Source: Cohnella fermenti (GTDB lineage Bacteria > Bacillota > Bacilli > Paenibacillales > Paenibacillaceae). From it: a stretch of DNA of 64,000 nucleotides. The stretch is from positions 1-64,000 of the forward strand of contig NZ_SSOB01000047.1 of the NCBI RefSeq assembly GCF_004801405.1. Reading direction: 5' to 3'. The notes below the pieces were generated by a model. The model worked only from the letters and a program-made list of their open reading frames with translations. It made no database searches and was not told where the DNA came from. Below, piece after piece: positions 45,138-53,671 of this stretch; the stretch's first letter is position 1; each line of letters starts with the position of its first letter. The translations under genes were made by a program, and so were the position numbers.

Positions 45138-46202
45138 ATGAAGAAAATGATCGCGTTTATAATCGCAGTTGCTGCTTTCTTTACGTCGTTACCCGCTTTA
45201 GCCGCTACGAACAATACACCATCGTCCTGGGCGGAGTCCGATGTGAACGCGGCGATCTCAGCGGGACTAGTGCCGGATCGTCTGAAGTCGAACTACCAAG
45301 CGGCTATCACTCGGGATGAGTTTGCGGAGCTTCTGGTTCAATCTATTTTTACGAAAATAAACAAAGAGAATTCTTCCGAGTCTCCTTGGGATATTCCGAC
45401 TTTCCTGAAAAAAGTGGATGTAGATGTTACGTTCATGGATACGGATGCTGACTACATCAAAGTCGCCTACGCAATTGGAGCCATCAACGGTATCTCTGAT
45501 ACCGAGTTCGCGCCGGATAAGCTGATTACCCGTCAGGAAGCGGCGACTATGCTTGTGAACACTGTGCATTATAGTTCGGGCTTAGGATTTAGCGATTTAG
45601 TCAAGAAATCTTACAATGACTTTAATAAGATTGCTACATGGGCACAACCGCAAGTATTGGCCGCTGGATCTAGAGGAATTATGCAGGGTACTGGAGGCAA
45701 GTTCGACCCTCTTGGAACGTTCACGAGAGAGCAAGCGATACTCGCCATGTATCGAGTCTATCATCATGTCAACTTCAGTACCCTCACTCTAAAGGGCGTA
45801 GCCATCGTTAGAACGATGTACGAAAACACTCACTACCACGTAGGGAAAGATTATATCTATATGGATTACCCGGATGAAGATTATGTAAATTCGAATGTCG
45901 ATAACCTTTGGTTAAATATGTATGATCTATGGGATGATGGGAGCGGGGACTTCCCTTCACTGGCGCAAGCGACCGCAACCTATCTATATAAAACGCTAGG
46001 TACGAATATGCCGGAGGTCAGGGCCGCTTCGGAAGCCAACAAGTCGATTACAGTGGACTTCGGCTACATGACCTATACGACGCTTACCAAAGACCATGTC
46101 CTGGAGATGAAGCTTAAGCCAGGCTACGAGTTGATGACGGTTATAGCGGGATATCACTACGGCTATCCGGCTATCGATGTAGAACCTAAAGTGATTGGAT
46201 GA
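45138..46202 (+). CDS. SLH-domain secreted protein, copy 3
   Basis: 354 residues from ATG 45138 (TTG 45135 possible), AAGGAG 13 bases upstream as in the other copies. Signal peptide PALAATN and three SLH repeats (AITRDEFAELL, LITRQEAATML, TFTREQAILAM). It differs from copies 1 and 2 mostly in the third repeat (GLGFSDLVKKSYNDFNKIA, AAGSRGIMQG) and near residue 250 (EDYVNSNVDNLW), and is almost identical again over the last ~65 residues. The mixture of very alike and diverged blocks suggests gene conversion. The homology with the other units ends at its stop; the toxin gene behind belongs to a more distant branch. Confidence 0.87.
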   Translation: MKKMIAFIIAVAAFFTSLPALAATNNTPSSWAESDVNAAISAGLVPDRLKSNYQAAITRDEFAELLVQSIFTKINKENSSESPWDIPTFLKKVDVDVTFMDTDADYIKVAYAIGAINGISDTEFAPDKLITRQEAATMLVNTVHYSSGLGFSDLVKKSYNDFNKIATWAQPQVLAAGSRGIMQGTGGKFDPLGTFTREQAILAMYRVYHHVNFSTLTLKGVAIVRTMYENTHYHVGKDYIYMDYPDEDYVNSNVDNLWLNMYDLWDDGSGDFPSLAQATATYLYKTLGTNMPEVRAASEANKSITVDFGYMTYTTLTKDHVLEMKLKPGYELMTVIAGYHYGYPAIDVEPKVIG

Positions 46203-46224
46203 ACAAGGAAGGGGAGGCCATCGG

Positions 46225-47655
46225 ATGTCCCTTATCCAAGCGGAGCTGTCGCGATTGATGCAGATTGGGCAGGATGTCGAACGAATGGAACAAAGAGCGG
46301 CTTCGGTGGAAAAGGAAGTGTGGACGGTCGGCAGCCGCGTGGAAGGGGCGATCCTCGCCCGGCGCGGGCTGTCCGGTCGGATCGGCGGCAGCGCGAGCGG
46401 CATCGGGCGAATCGAGAGTCGGCTCGGTGCGCTGTCGGCGTACATCCTCTCCGCAGTGGAACGCTACGAGCGCGCGGACAAGGATGTCATGGCGCTGCTA
46501 TCGGCGTCGGGTATCGTCTCGGGCAAGAGCGGTTCCGTATGGGGCTGGCTGAAGGACCGGGCGGACGGCGCCAGAGCGGGCATTCGGGAGCTCGGCGGGG
46601 ACCTGCAGCTTGTGGGCGACACGCTCGACGGCTGGCTCGGCCAAGGCAACGCCTTCCTCGACGAAGCGTTGGCCTACGGCAACCGGCAGATCGATTACCT
46701 GCGAACGCTCGACATCATGGGAGGGGCGCCCGAGGTTGGGACCTTCTTCAAATCCGGCGTGCTCAAGGGCGCGCTGGATACCATCGGCAGCTTCGCGAAG
46801 CTGGGGCTGCAAGCGACCCGTCAGGCGTACAAGCCGATAGCGGATGGGCTGGAAGCGGTAGGCTACGTATACGAGACGGCATTCGCCGACGATCCGCTCG
46901 GCAAGCTGAAGGAGGACCTGATCGCTTACGTGGACAGCCAAGTGCTGGAGATTCGAACGTTCCCCGAGCGGGCTTCAGCTACGTATGAGGCGACGTTACA
47001 CGCATTTTCGAGTATGCTGGAGGAGTACAGGCAAGCGGACACGAACCGGAAGGCCGAGATGGTAGGCTTCGGGACGGAGAAGCTGCTGGAGCTGCTGATT
47101 CCTCTGGGCGCAGGGGCCAAGGCCGCAACGGCGGCCGGGAAGGCGGAGTCGGCGGCGGTTAAAGCCGAAGGCTTGATTGATGGCCTTCCGGTGGCCGGGA
47201 AGGGTGTTGGCAGTGCATATGACCATGTATATACTTCGACCAAACTTCTTGATGATATTTTTCCCGAGCTAAAAGGGATAAACCCTCATTATGTAGATGG
47301 GGCAGGTCCAGGAGTAAATACAAACTGTGTTTCTTGCGCTAATGCCGCTACTGCAAGATTAATAGGAGACGATGTATTTGCAGTAGCCCAGGCTTCTAAA
47401 GGCTATGGGGGGAGAAATGATTTATTGTATTCAGCGCCATTTGGTACACAAAAAAATCTATCTGTTTCAGATGTAAGCAAGCAATTGCTTGAGGCTGGAG
47501 ATGGAGCCAATGGTATTGTTATTATTCATCAAGGTAGTGTAGAGCATGTAATAAATGTTGTGAATAGAAACGGAGAAATATACTACATCGACACTCAGAT
47601 TGGAAAGATTGTAGAACTCCACCCGACCTTAAAACTAGAGCTAGGGGTACGATAA
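46225..47655 (+). CDS. polymorphic toxin with papain-fold (Tox-PL, glutamine-deamidase type) C-terminus
   Basis: 476 residues from ATG 46225 (GGGGAGG 7 bases upstream). The N-terminal 90 residues are a diverged form of the shared helical domain: VEGA at 39, ARRGLSGR at 45-52, ERY at 79-81, same spacing as the other three effectors. The middle is helical. The last ~150 residues are AT-rich and carry a Cys-His-Asp set: C368 (or C371) in NCVSCANAATARL, H441 in VEHVINVVNRNGEIYYID and D456, with DTQIG after it. This is the pattern of the papain-fold toxin family, whose members deamidate or cleave host proteins. No Sec signal. Immunity gene starts 3 bases later. Confidence 0.8.
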   Translation: MSLIQAELSRLMQIGQDVERMEQRAASVEKEVWTVGSRVEGAILARRGLSGRIGGSASGIGRIESRLGALSAYILSAVERYERADKDVMALLSASGIVSGKSGSVWGWLKDRADGARAGIRELGGDLQLVGDTLDGWLGQGNAFLDEALAYGNRQIDYLRTLDIMGGAPEVGTFFKSGVLKGALDTIGSFAKLGLQATRQAYKPIADGLEAVGYVYETAFADDPLGKLKEDLIAYVDSQVLEIRTFPERASATYEATLHAFSSMLEEYRQADTNRKAEMVGFGTEKLLELLIPLGAGAKAATAAGKAESAAVKAEGLIDGLPVAGKGVGSAYDHVYTSTKLLDDIFPELKGINPHYVDGAGPGVNTNCVSCANAATARLIGDDVFAVAQASKGYGGRNDLLYSAPFGTQKNLSVSDVSKQLLEAGDGANGIVIIHQGSVEHVINVVNRNGEIYYIDTQIGKIVELHPTLKLELGVR

Positions 47656-47657
47656 CA

Positions 47658-47981
47658 ATGAGAGAATATATACCGACAATAACGTTTGAGCAGGCAAAAG
47701 CGATAGCAGAAAAAGCTGCATTTGAGCAGTTAGCACCTTTCGTTGAGGACGAAAGCGACACTGTGCTGAGTGATAAGCATGCTGAAGCTGAATATTGTTG
47801 GTTTTTTTTCAGGAAGCAGGAAATTGTCGGGCCGCCCGAAAAAATACTTACATGGGGTGCTGCATATGCAATAAGCAAAAAAGGTGAACTGAGACTTATT
47901 GCTGATTTCATGAATGAACCAGATAAGTTGCGGGAATATATTCAGGTTATGTCAAAATATTTTGAAGCAAAAGGATTGTAA
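47658..47981 (+). CDS. probable immunity protein for the papain-fold toxin
   Basis: 107 residues starting 3 bases after the toxin stop. Soluble, acidic, with an N-terminal helix (TFEQAKAIAEKAAFEQL), strands around AEYCWFFFRKQEIV and TWGAAYAISKKGEL, and a closing helix. The W-x-F strand followed by G-x-A-Y-x-x-x-K-x-G is reminiscent of Imm35/YrhB-type immunity proteins; I give this only as a possibility. AT-rich like the toxin end. A hairpin terminator about 90 bases later closes the island. Confidence 0.7.
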   Translation: MREYIPTITFEQAKAIAEKAAFEQLAPFVEDESDTVLSDKHAEAEYCWFFFRKQEIVGPPEKILTWGAAYAISKKGELRLIADFMNEPDKLREYIQVMSKYFEAKGL

Positions 47982-48070
47982 GAAAGTGGGGGCATATTAC
48001 CGTGGCGCCATGCTGGATATCATTGATGGACTGTGTGTAAGAATCGCATCGAGCCCCCAATCTGCAACAC

Positions 48071-48100
48071 CCGCCGGGAGGAGCCTCCCAGGCGGTTCTT
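48071..48100 (+). terminator. terminator at the end of the toxin island
   Basis: CCGCC-GGGAGG (48071-48081) pairs with CCTCCC-A-GGCGG (48084-48095) with one bulged base; TTCTTCTT follows. It ends the + strand island; the ABC-F gene on the other strand ends just beyond at 48138, so the hairpin could serve both. Confidence 0.75.
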
Positions 48101-48137
48101 CTTGCCTCGTGGGGACTGTGAACCGCCGAAGTCGGTC

Positions 48138-50126
48138 CTAACGCTTCCCCTTCTGTTCCTCGATCCGCTCGGCCAGCTCGTTCAGCTCCGTCCAGCGCTC
48201 AAGCAGTTCGTCCAGCCTCTCCTCGAGCCGGTGCTGCTCCTCCATCAGCTCCTGCAGGCGGACGGAGTCGCTGCCCGCGGCTTCCATCTGCGATGCGATC
48301 CGGCTTAGCTGCTCCTCCGCCTCGGCGATCCAGCCGTCGATCTGCTCGAAGTCCTTCTGATCCTTGTAGGACATCTTCAGCGCGCGCTCGCGCTCCGGCG
48401 ACTTAGCGGCCGATGCCGGTGCGGCTGCGGATTTGTTCTTGGCCGAGGCGGCATCCGAACCGGCCCCAGATCCGGCCCCAGATCCGCCCCCAGAACCCGA
48501 GCCGGAGCCGGCGTCGATAACCGAGCCCATCGAGGCTTGCCGCGACTCGTAATCCGAATAGTTGCCCTCCTGCTTCGAGACGACGCCGGCGCCCTCGAAG
48601 ACGAACAGGCGGTCGACCGTCCGATCGAGGAAGTAGCGGTCATGGGAGACGACGAAGACGACCCCGGGAAAATCATCCAGGTAATCTTCAAGGACCCCCA
48701 ATGTGGCGATGTCCAGGTCGTTCGTCGGCTCGTCGAGCAGGAGCACGTTCGGCGCCTCGGTCAGGACGCGCAGCAGTTGCAGCCGGCGCTTCTCGCCGCC
48801 GGACAGCTTCGAGATGAGCGTCCATTGCATCGCGGGAGGGAAGAGGAAGCGCTCGAGCATCTGCGCGGCGGAGAACGATTCGCCCTCCGCGGTGCGAATC
48901 TGCTCCGCTCCCTCGCGAATGTACTCGATGACTCGCAGATTGCCGTCCATCTCCTCGTGCTCTTGGGAGAACCAGCCGAGCTTCACGGTCGGGCCGAGCT
49001 CGACGGTGCCGGAATCCGGCTGCAGGCGTTCCGCGATCATCTTGAGCAGCGTGGACTTCCCGCTGCCGTTGCGGCCGATGATGCCGACCCGGTCTTCGGG
49101 AACCGCTATGTAGCTGAAGTCCCGGATCAGCGTCCGGCCGCCCATCGCCTTGGTTACATTGCTCAGCTCGACGATCTTCTTGCCCAGTCGGGCGGACGCG
49201 ACGGACACGTCCAGCTTGCCGTTCCCGCCCTTCGGCGCTTGCGCCTTAAGCGCCTCGAACCGCTCGATTCGCGCCTTCTGCTTCGTCGAGCGGGCTTGCG
49301 CCCCGCGCCGTATCCAGGCCAGCTCGTTGCGGAGCAGGTTCTGGCGCTTCGCCTCGGAAGCCGCCTCGCGCTGCTCGCGTTCGAGCTTCAGCTCGAGGAA
49401 TCGGCTGTAATTCGCTTCATAGAAGAATGCCCGGCCCTGGTCCAGCTCGATGACGCGGTTGCTGACCCGGTCGAGGAAGTAGCGGTCGTGGGTGATCATG
49501 AGCAGCGCGCCGCGCCGCTTCTGCAGCATCCCTTCCAGCCAGGCGACGGAATCGTTGTCGATGTGGTTCGTCGGCTCATCGAGGATAAGCACGTCGGAGG
49601 GCTGGAGCAAGGCGGCCGCCATCGCCACCCGCTTGCGCTGCCCGCCGGAGAGGCGGTCCACGATCGCATCGCAATCCTCGATGCCGAGCCGGCCGAGCGC
49701 GATCTTGGCGTCGCTCTCAAGCTGCCAGGCGTCCAACTCGTCCATCCGCTGGTTGGCGGCGATCAGCCGCTGCTGCAGCTTCTCGTCCTCCGGATTCGCG
49801 TTCAGCGCCTCCAGGGCGGCCGCATAATCGCGCACCGCCAGCAGCGAAGGCGAATCGCCGCCGAGCACATGCTCCAGCGCGGTCTCCCCCGCGCGGAACT
49901 CGGGGTCCTGCGCCAGCATGCGGACGCGCACCCGGCTGCCGACGCTGACCGTTCCCGAGTCGGCCGGCTCCAGGCCGGCGATCACCTTCAGGAACGTCGA
50001 CTTGCCGGTGCCGTTCACGCCGATGATGCCGATGCGGTCCCCGTCTTCGACCCCGAGGGTAACATCTTCGAACAGAAGCTTCTCGCCGTGTGTCTTCGTT
50101 ATATGTTCAATGGACATGAGATTCAT
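48138..50126 (-). CDS. ABC-F family ATPase (Uup/YfmR-like)
   Basis: 662 residues, two ABC domains and no membrane span. Walker A GVNGTGKS at 36-43 and GRNGSGKS in the second half; signatures LSGGQRKR and LSGGEKRR; LILDEPTNHID and LLDEPTNDLD. The linker between the domains is the long charged helix pair typical of ABC-F proteins (IRRGAQARSTKQKARI). The C-terminus has a Gly/Ser/Ala low-complexity bridge (SGSGSGGGSGAGSGAG) and then a coiled coil, as in Uup/YfmR. Such proteins act on ribosomes to relieve stalling; a few give antibiotic resistance. Start 50126; MSIEH at 50117 is an alternative. Transcribed opposite to the island. Confidence 0.92.
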   Translation of the reverse strand: MNLMSIEHITKTHGEKLLFEDVTLGVEDGDRIGIIGVNGTGKSTFLKVIAGLEPADSGTVSVGSRVRVRMLAQDPEFRAGETALEHVLGGDSPSLLAVRDYAAALEALNANPEDEKLQQRLIAANQRMDELDAWQLESDAKIALGRLGIEDCDAIVDRLSGGQRKRVAMAAALLQPSDVLILDEPTNHIDNDSVAWLEGMLQKRRGALLMITHDRYFLDRVSNRVIELDQGRAFFYEANYSRFLELKLEREQREAASEAKRQNLLRNELAWIRRGAQARSTKQKARIERFEALKAQAPKGGNGKLDVSVASARLGKKIVELSNVTKAMGGRTLIRDFSYIAVPEDRVGIIGRNGSGKSTLLKMIAERLQPDSGTVELGPTVKLGWFSQEHEEMDGNLRVIEYIREGAEQIRTAEGESFSAAQMLERFLFPPAMQWTLISKLSGGEKRRLQLLRVLTEAPNVLLLDEPTNDLDIATLGVLEDYLDDFPGVVFVVSHDRYFLDRTVDRLFVFEGAGVVSKQEGNYSDYESRQASMGSVIDAGSGSGSGGGSGAGSGAGSDAASAKNKSAAAPASAAKSPERERALKMSYKDQKDFEQIDGWIAEAEEQLSRIASQMEAAGSDSVRLQELMEEQHRLEERLDELLERWTELNELAERIEEQKGKR

Positions 50127-50231
50127 GTATCGACCCTACTTTGCACAAGAATGTGGCGTTAACCCGTTCCGATCTTCTCTACTATACCATAATTCTTCTT
50201 TTTTCTTCTGCGAGAACCGACCTCGGACGGA

Positions 50232-50261
50232 TTGGCATAATGCCGGACATGGGGATATAAT
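50232..50261 (+). promoter_or_regulatory. sigma-A-type promoter for the 50354 gene
   Basis: TTGGCA (50232-50237), an 18-base spacer and TATAAT (50256-50261). Transcription would start near 50268, leaving a leader of about 85 bases before ATG 50354. It lies in the divergent gap between the ABC-F gene and this operon. Confidence 0.75.
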
Positions 50262-50353
50262 ACTACAGAGACAGGTTGCGGCGGAGATTGCATTCGATAC
50301 ATGCCATTACGTTCGATACATATAGAAGGAACGGGAAGATCGGGGGAAGGGTC

Positions 50354-51178
50354 ATGACGGAATACATCTTCGGGCTGGACGGGATGATCGCATTCTGGAT
50401 CATGCTCGTCTGGGGAATTGCCGTCTATCGGACAGGCCGGATCGCTTATTCGGCCAATTATGCTCATATGAGGAGACGAGCCTTCGGCGCGTTCCTGTTC
50501 GTGCTGCTCGGCGCCGCGCTTGTGGTCCTTCGCATCGTAACCGGACTTCTGGAATGGCCTCAGACCGGCTGGCGGGAATGGCACAGCCGCTTCCTCGTGC
50601 AGATGATTCCGATGGTGCCCATCTGCGCCTATGTTCTTCGCACCTCCGTGCTTCGCTTGTGGACGCTCTTCGCCGGCATCGACGTGAAAGCGGATTCCAG
50701 CACAACAAGAATCGATCCCGAGCAGCCGCTGGACGCTCCGGCGCGCCGGAAGGCGGCGGACCCTGCGCTCAAGGTTCCGATTCAACTGATGGCGTTCGTC
50801 TCGGCTCTGGCGTTCTACCTGACGTGCGTCGCGGCGGAGCCGATCGGCTGGATTACCGCGGCGGGCATGGTGCTCCTGCCCGTGCTCTCGATCAGCACGC
50901 TGCAGAATCGCGCCAAGAGGCGCAGACGGAAGATCGGCCGGGTCGATTGGGTGCTTCCGAGCATCAAGGCCCGCACCTCCCGCGGCTCGTTCGCGCTGGC
51001 GCTTATCGCGATCGGCCTGACGATCTGGCTTGCCGTCGTCTCCGACGAGGACAAGCTGCCGGGGCAGAATGAAGTTGGGGGAGGAACGCGGCTCGATCCG
51101 AACGCCGACCTCGTGTTCGATGGGGCCAAGCTGTCCAAGATCGAGGACTCGAATCTCTCCTACGTGAATACGCAATAA
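50354..51178 (+). CDS. membrane protein of unknown function
   Basis: 274 residues from ATG 50354, with AAGGG upstream; the frame is open from 50276 but those codons lie next to the promoter. About five spans (MIAFWIMLVWGIAVY, GAFLFVLLGAALVVL, a third around VQMIPMVPICAYVL, MAFVSALAFYLTCVAAEP, and FALALIAIGLTIWLAVV), with a basic loop rich in Arg before the last one. A short outer tail ends it. Family not recognised. The SulP gene follows 22 bases later and probably shares its promoter. Confidence 0.68.
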   Translation: MTEYIFGLDGMIAFWIMLVWGIAVYRTGRIAYSANYAHMRRRAFGAFLFVLLGAALVVLRIVTGLLEWPQTGWREWHSRFLVQMIPMVPICAYVLRTSVLRLWTLFAGIDVKADSSTTRIDPEQPLDAPARRKAADPALKVPIQLMAFVSALAFYLTCVAAEPIGWITAAGMVLLPVLSISTLQNRAKRRRRKIGRVDWVLPSIKARTSRGSFALALIAIGLTIWLAVVSDEDKLPGQNEVGGGTRLDPNADLVFDGAKLSKIEDSNLSYVNTQ

Positions 51179-51200
51179 TGATGGAGGAACGATACGCAAC

Positions 51201-52391
51201 ATGATGAGCAAGCTGCAACCAAACCGTCTGTCGGGCATTCGGCTGAACGTGCTGGCCGGGCTGACGACGGTGCTCGCCCTCATTCCCGATTCGCTGGCGT
51301 TCGCCTTCATCGCGGGCGTCAATCCGATGGTGAGCTTATATTCGACCATCTGCATTCTTCTTCTGATCTCGATCTTCGGCGGCAGGCCGGGGATGGTCTC
51401 GTCGACGGCGGGCTCGATGGCGGTGCTGATGACGGCGCTGGTCGCGAACCATGGGCTCGAATTCCTGTTCGCGGCAACGATTCTGACCGGCATCATTCAA
51501 TTCCTGATGGGCGTCTTCCGGATGGGCAAGCTGATGCGCTTCGTTCCGCATTCGGTTGTGACCGGCTTCGTCAACTCGCTTGCGATTCTGATCTTCCTGT
51601 CGCAACTGCGCTACTTCGACGGGCAATCGTGGCCGATGTACGCGATGGTTGCGGGAACGCTCGTCATCATCTACGTGCTGCCGCGCTGGTTCAAGGCGAT
51701 CCCGTCGCCGCTCGTCGCGATCGCGGCCATGACGCTCCTGGTCGTACTGCTGCCGGGAGGCCACTTCCAGGCGGTCGGAGACCTGGCGGATATCAGCGCG
51801 AAGCTCCCGCTGCCGCACTTCCCGGATCTCCCGCTGACGTGGAGCACGCTGGGGACAATTCTGCCGATCTCGTTGTCGCTTGCGGTCGTCGGCTATTCGG
51901 AGACGCTGCTGACGCAGACGATGGTGGACGATCTGACCGAGCAGAAGACGAGCAAGGACAAGGAGCTGCGCGGCCAAGGCATCGCGAACGCCGCGACCGG
52001 CTTTATCGGCGGCATGGCCGGCTGCGCGCTTGTCGCGGAATCGGTCATCAACGTCAAGAACGGCGGCCGCACCCGCCTGTCGACGGTCGTCGCGGGTCTC
52101 GCGCTGTTCGTGCTGATCTTCGCGCTCAGCGACGTCGTGGCCGCCATTCCGATGGCGGGCCTCGTCGGCGTCATGATGTACGTGTGCGTCGAGATCTTCG
52201 ACTGGAAGTCCGTTGCGAAGCTGCGGCGGGTGCCGAAGGCGGACGCGCTCATCATGCTCGCGACGGTCGCGATTGTCGTCACGACGGACAACCTCGCGAT
52301 CGGGGTTGTCGTGGGCGTACTGTTGAATCTGTTGGCGAAGGCAGGTGCGAGATTGCCCCTTCCACGATCCAACAAAGAGCTTGAAGGATAA
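51201..52391 (+). CDS. SulP family anion transporter lacking the STAS domain
   Basis: 396 residues, about ten or eleven spans. The SulP core signatures are present: NVLAGLTTVLALIPDSLAFAF near the start, GGRPGMVSSTAGSMAVL, FVPHSVVTGFVNSLAI and ETLLTQTMVDD. SulP proteins carry sulfate, bicarbonate or other anions; most have a C-terminal STAS domain of about 100 residues, but this one ends soon after the last span (KEGARLP-type tail). Short versions are common in Bacillales. GGAGGAACG precedes the start (two adjacent ATG codons). The substrate cannot be read from sequence. Confidence 0.85.
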   Translation: MMSKLQPNRLSGIRLNVLAGLTTVLALIPDSLAFAFIAGVNPMVSLYSTICILLLISIFGGRPGMVSSTAGSMAVLMTALVANHGLEFLFAATILTGIIQFLMGVFRMGKLMRFVPHSVVTGFVNSLAILIFLSQLRYFDGQSWPMYAMVAGTLVIIYVLPRWFKAIPSPLVAIAAMTLLVVLLPGGHFQAVGDLADISAKLPLPHFPDLPLTWSTLGTILPISLSLAVVGYSETLLTQTMVDDLTEQKTSKDKELRGQGIANAATGFIGGMAGCALVAESVINVKNGGRTRLSTVVAGLALFVLIFALSDVVAAIPMAGLVGVMMYVCVEIFDWKSVAKLRRVPKADALIMLATVAIVVTTDNLAIGVVVGVLLNLLAKAGARLPLPRSNKELEG

Positions 52392-52393
52392 GG

Positions 52394-52455
52394 AAGGGCT
52401 GCCCGGAGGAGCTGAACCGATCGACTCGGTCTCGCTATCCGGAGCAGCCCTTCTT
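52394..52455. terminator. bidirectional terminator between convergent genes
   Basis: AAGGGCTGC at 52394-52402 pairs with GCAGCCCTT at 52445-52453, extended inwards by CGGA/TCCG and a second small stem in the loop. TTCTTTTATTT follows on the + strand and a run of A precedes it on the left, so it serves both the SulP gene and the - strand gene ending at 52460. Confidence 0.85.
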
Positions 52456-52459
52456 TTAT

Positions 52460-53479
52460 TTACTCTTGGAGTATTTTCTCATCGTCGGTCTTGACCTCGA
52501 GAATATCGAGCAGGAACATAAACACCGGGATGCCGAGAATCAGTCCCCAGATGCCGAAGTAATGCTGCGAGAAGACGAGGATGACGAACGTGTAGAACAT
52601 CGGAAGCTTCGTCTTGTGAGCCATCAGCCGCGGATTGAGCACGTACGTCTCGACCGCGTGGATGATGAGGATCATGACGACAGTCCAGATAACGAGGACC
52701 CAGCCCCCGGTCTGATACGCGATAACGCTGATGGGGATAAACGAGATGACGACGCCGGCTACCGGAATGAGGCTCAGCAGGAAGACGAGGATCGTCAGAA
52801 TAAACAGGTAAGGGAAGCCGAGAATCCACAGCCCGATCATCGTCAGAACCGTGTTCACGATCGCGATGATAAGCTGCACCTCGATGACCTTGCCGAACGA
52901 GTCGACGAACTTCTTGCCGAAGTATTCCATCTCCTCGTACAAGCCGCCGACCTTGCTCGTCTTGAACTTGGACGTGAAGCGTAGGATGGCCCCCTTCTGC
53001 AGAATGAAGAAGAAGCTGAGCAGGATAACGACCAGAATAATCTCGAGCCATTCGCCGAGCTTGGAGATGTAGTGGAACGCCTTGTCGACGTAATTCTCGT
53101 ACTTGAACGTATTGATCGCTTCCGTCAGCTTCTGGGCGATCTGGTCGTCCTTGTTCGTATCGAGGAACTTCACGATCGTATTGATCAGATCGGTCACCTG
53201 CGTGATAATCTTCGGCACGTAATTCGTGATGCCGATTACCATGGCGGAGATGATGACGATATAGAGCAGACTGGCGACGGCGTTCGGATGGACCGGGAAC
53301 AGTCTGCGCAGCTTCTTCGTGACGAAGCCGGTCAAGCTGTTCATGACGAAGGTGACAAGGAACAGAAGCAGGAGCAGGTTAAGCATGTCCCGGAGCAGGT
53401 AGACGGCCGCGAGGACGAACAGGCAGACCGCGATCTTGCGAACGATCGGCGAAGCGAAGAACTCTCGAATCATTCCCAT
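52460..53479 (-). CDS. AI-2E family (UPF0118) membrane transporter
   Basis: 339 residues, about seven or eight spans: a hydrophobic N-terminal pair (KIAVCLFVLAAVYLLRDML), a soluble insert after the third span (residues ~70-140), and the conserved second half with FPYLFILTILVFLLSLIPVAG and FGIWGLILGIPVFMFLLDI. This is the AI-2E/PerM family; some members export autoinducer-2 or act in ion homeostasis, so the substrate is open. ATG with AGAGGG upstream on the - strand. Monocistronic, ended by the shared terminator. Confidence 0.9.
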   Translation of the reverse strand: MGMIREFFASPIVRKIAVCLFVLAAVYLLRDMLNLLLLLFLVTFVMNSLTGFVTKKLRRLFPVHPNAVASLLYIVIISAMVIGITNYVPKIITQVTDLINTIVKFLDTNKDDQIAQKLTEAINTFKYENYVDKAFHYISKLGEWLEIILVVILLSFFFILQKGAILRFTSKFKTSKVGGLYEEMEYFGKKFVDSFGKVIEVQLIIAIVNTVLTMIGLWILGFPYLFILTILVFLLSLIPVAGVVISFIPISVIAYQTGGWVLVIWTVVMILIIHAVETYVLNPRLMAHKTKLPMFYTFVILVFSQHYFGIWGLILGIPVFMFLLDILEVKTDDEKILQE

Positions 53480-53602
53480 GTAATTCCCTCTTCTATATAG
53501 ACTTGTGCGTAACTACTCCTACGGATGAGATTGCCATCGGTTTCTTCTTTTTAACAAGTATATATCAAATTCCTGTCCGGCACACACCTTGCACGCGATG
53601 AA

Positions 53603-53632
53603 GGGCATCCTTCCCCTTAAGGAAGAATGCCC
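53603..53632 (-). terminator. terminator of the ABC exporter operon
   Basis: GGGCATCCTTCC pairs with GGAAGAATGCCC (one internal mismatch) around CCTTAA. On the - strand it follows the permease stop at 53672 by about 40 bases, with a T-containing tail. Confidence 0.65.
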
Positions 53633-53671
53633 GAACGAGGTCGAACGAAGCCGGACGAGCCGGCAGGCGGA

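Noticed and set aside
23104..47981. Prophage or insertion-sequence island
   Set aside because: No integrase, transposase, phage structural gene or terminal repeats seen; variability is of polymorphic-toxin type.
48537..50162. 541-codon open frame on the + strand opposite the ABC-F gene
   Set aside because: The - strand frame has two complete ABC cassettes; the + frame is its shadow.
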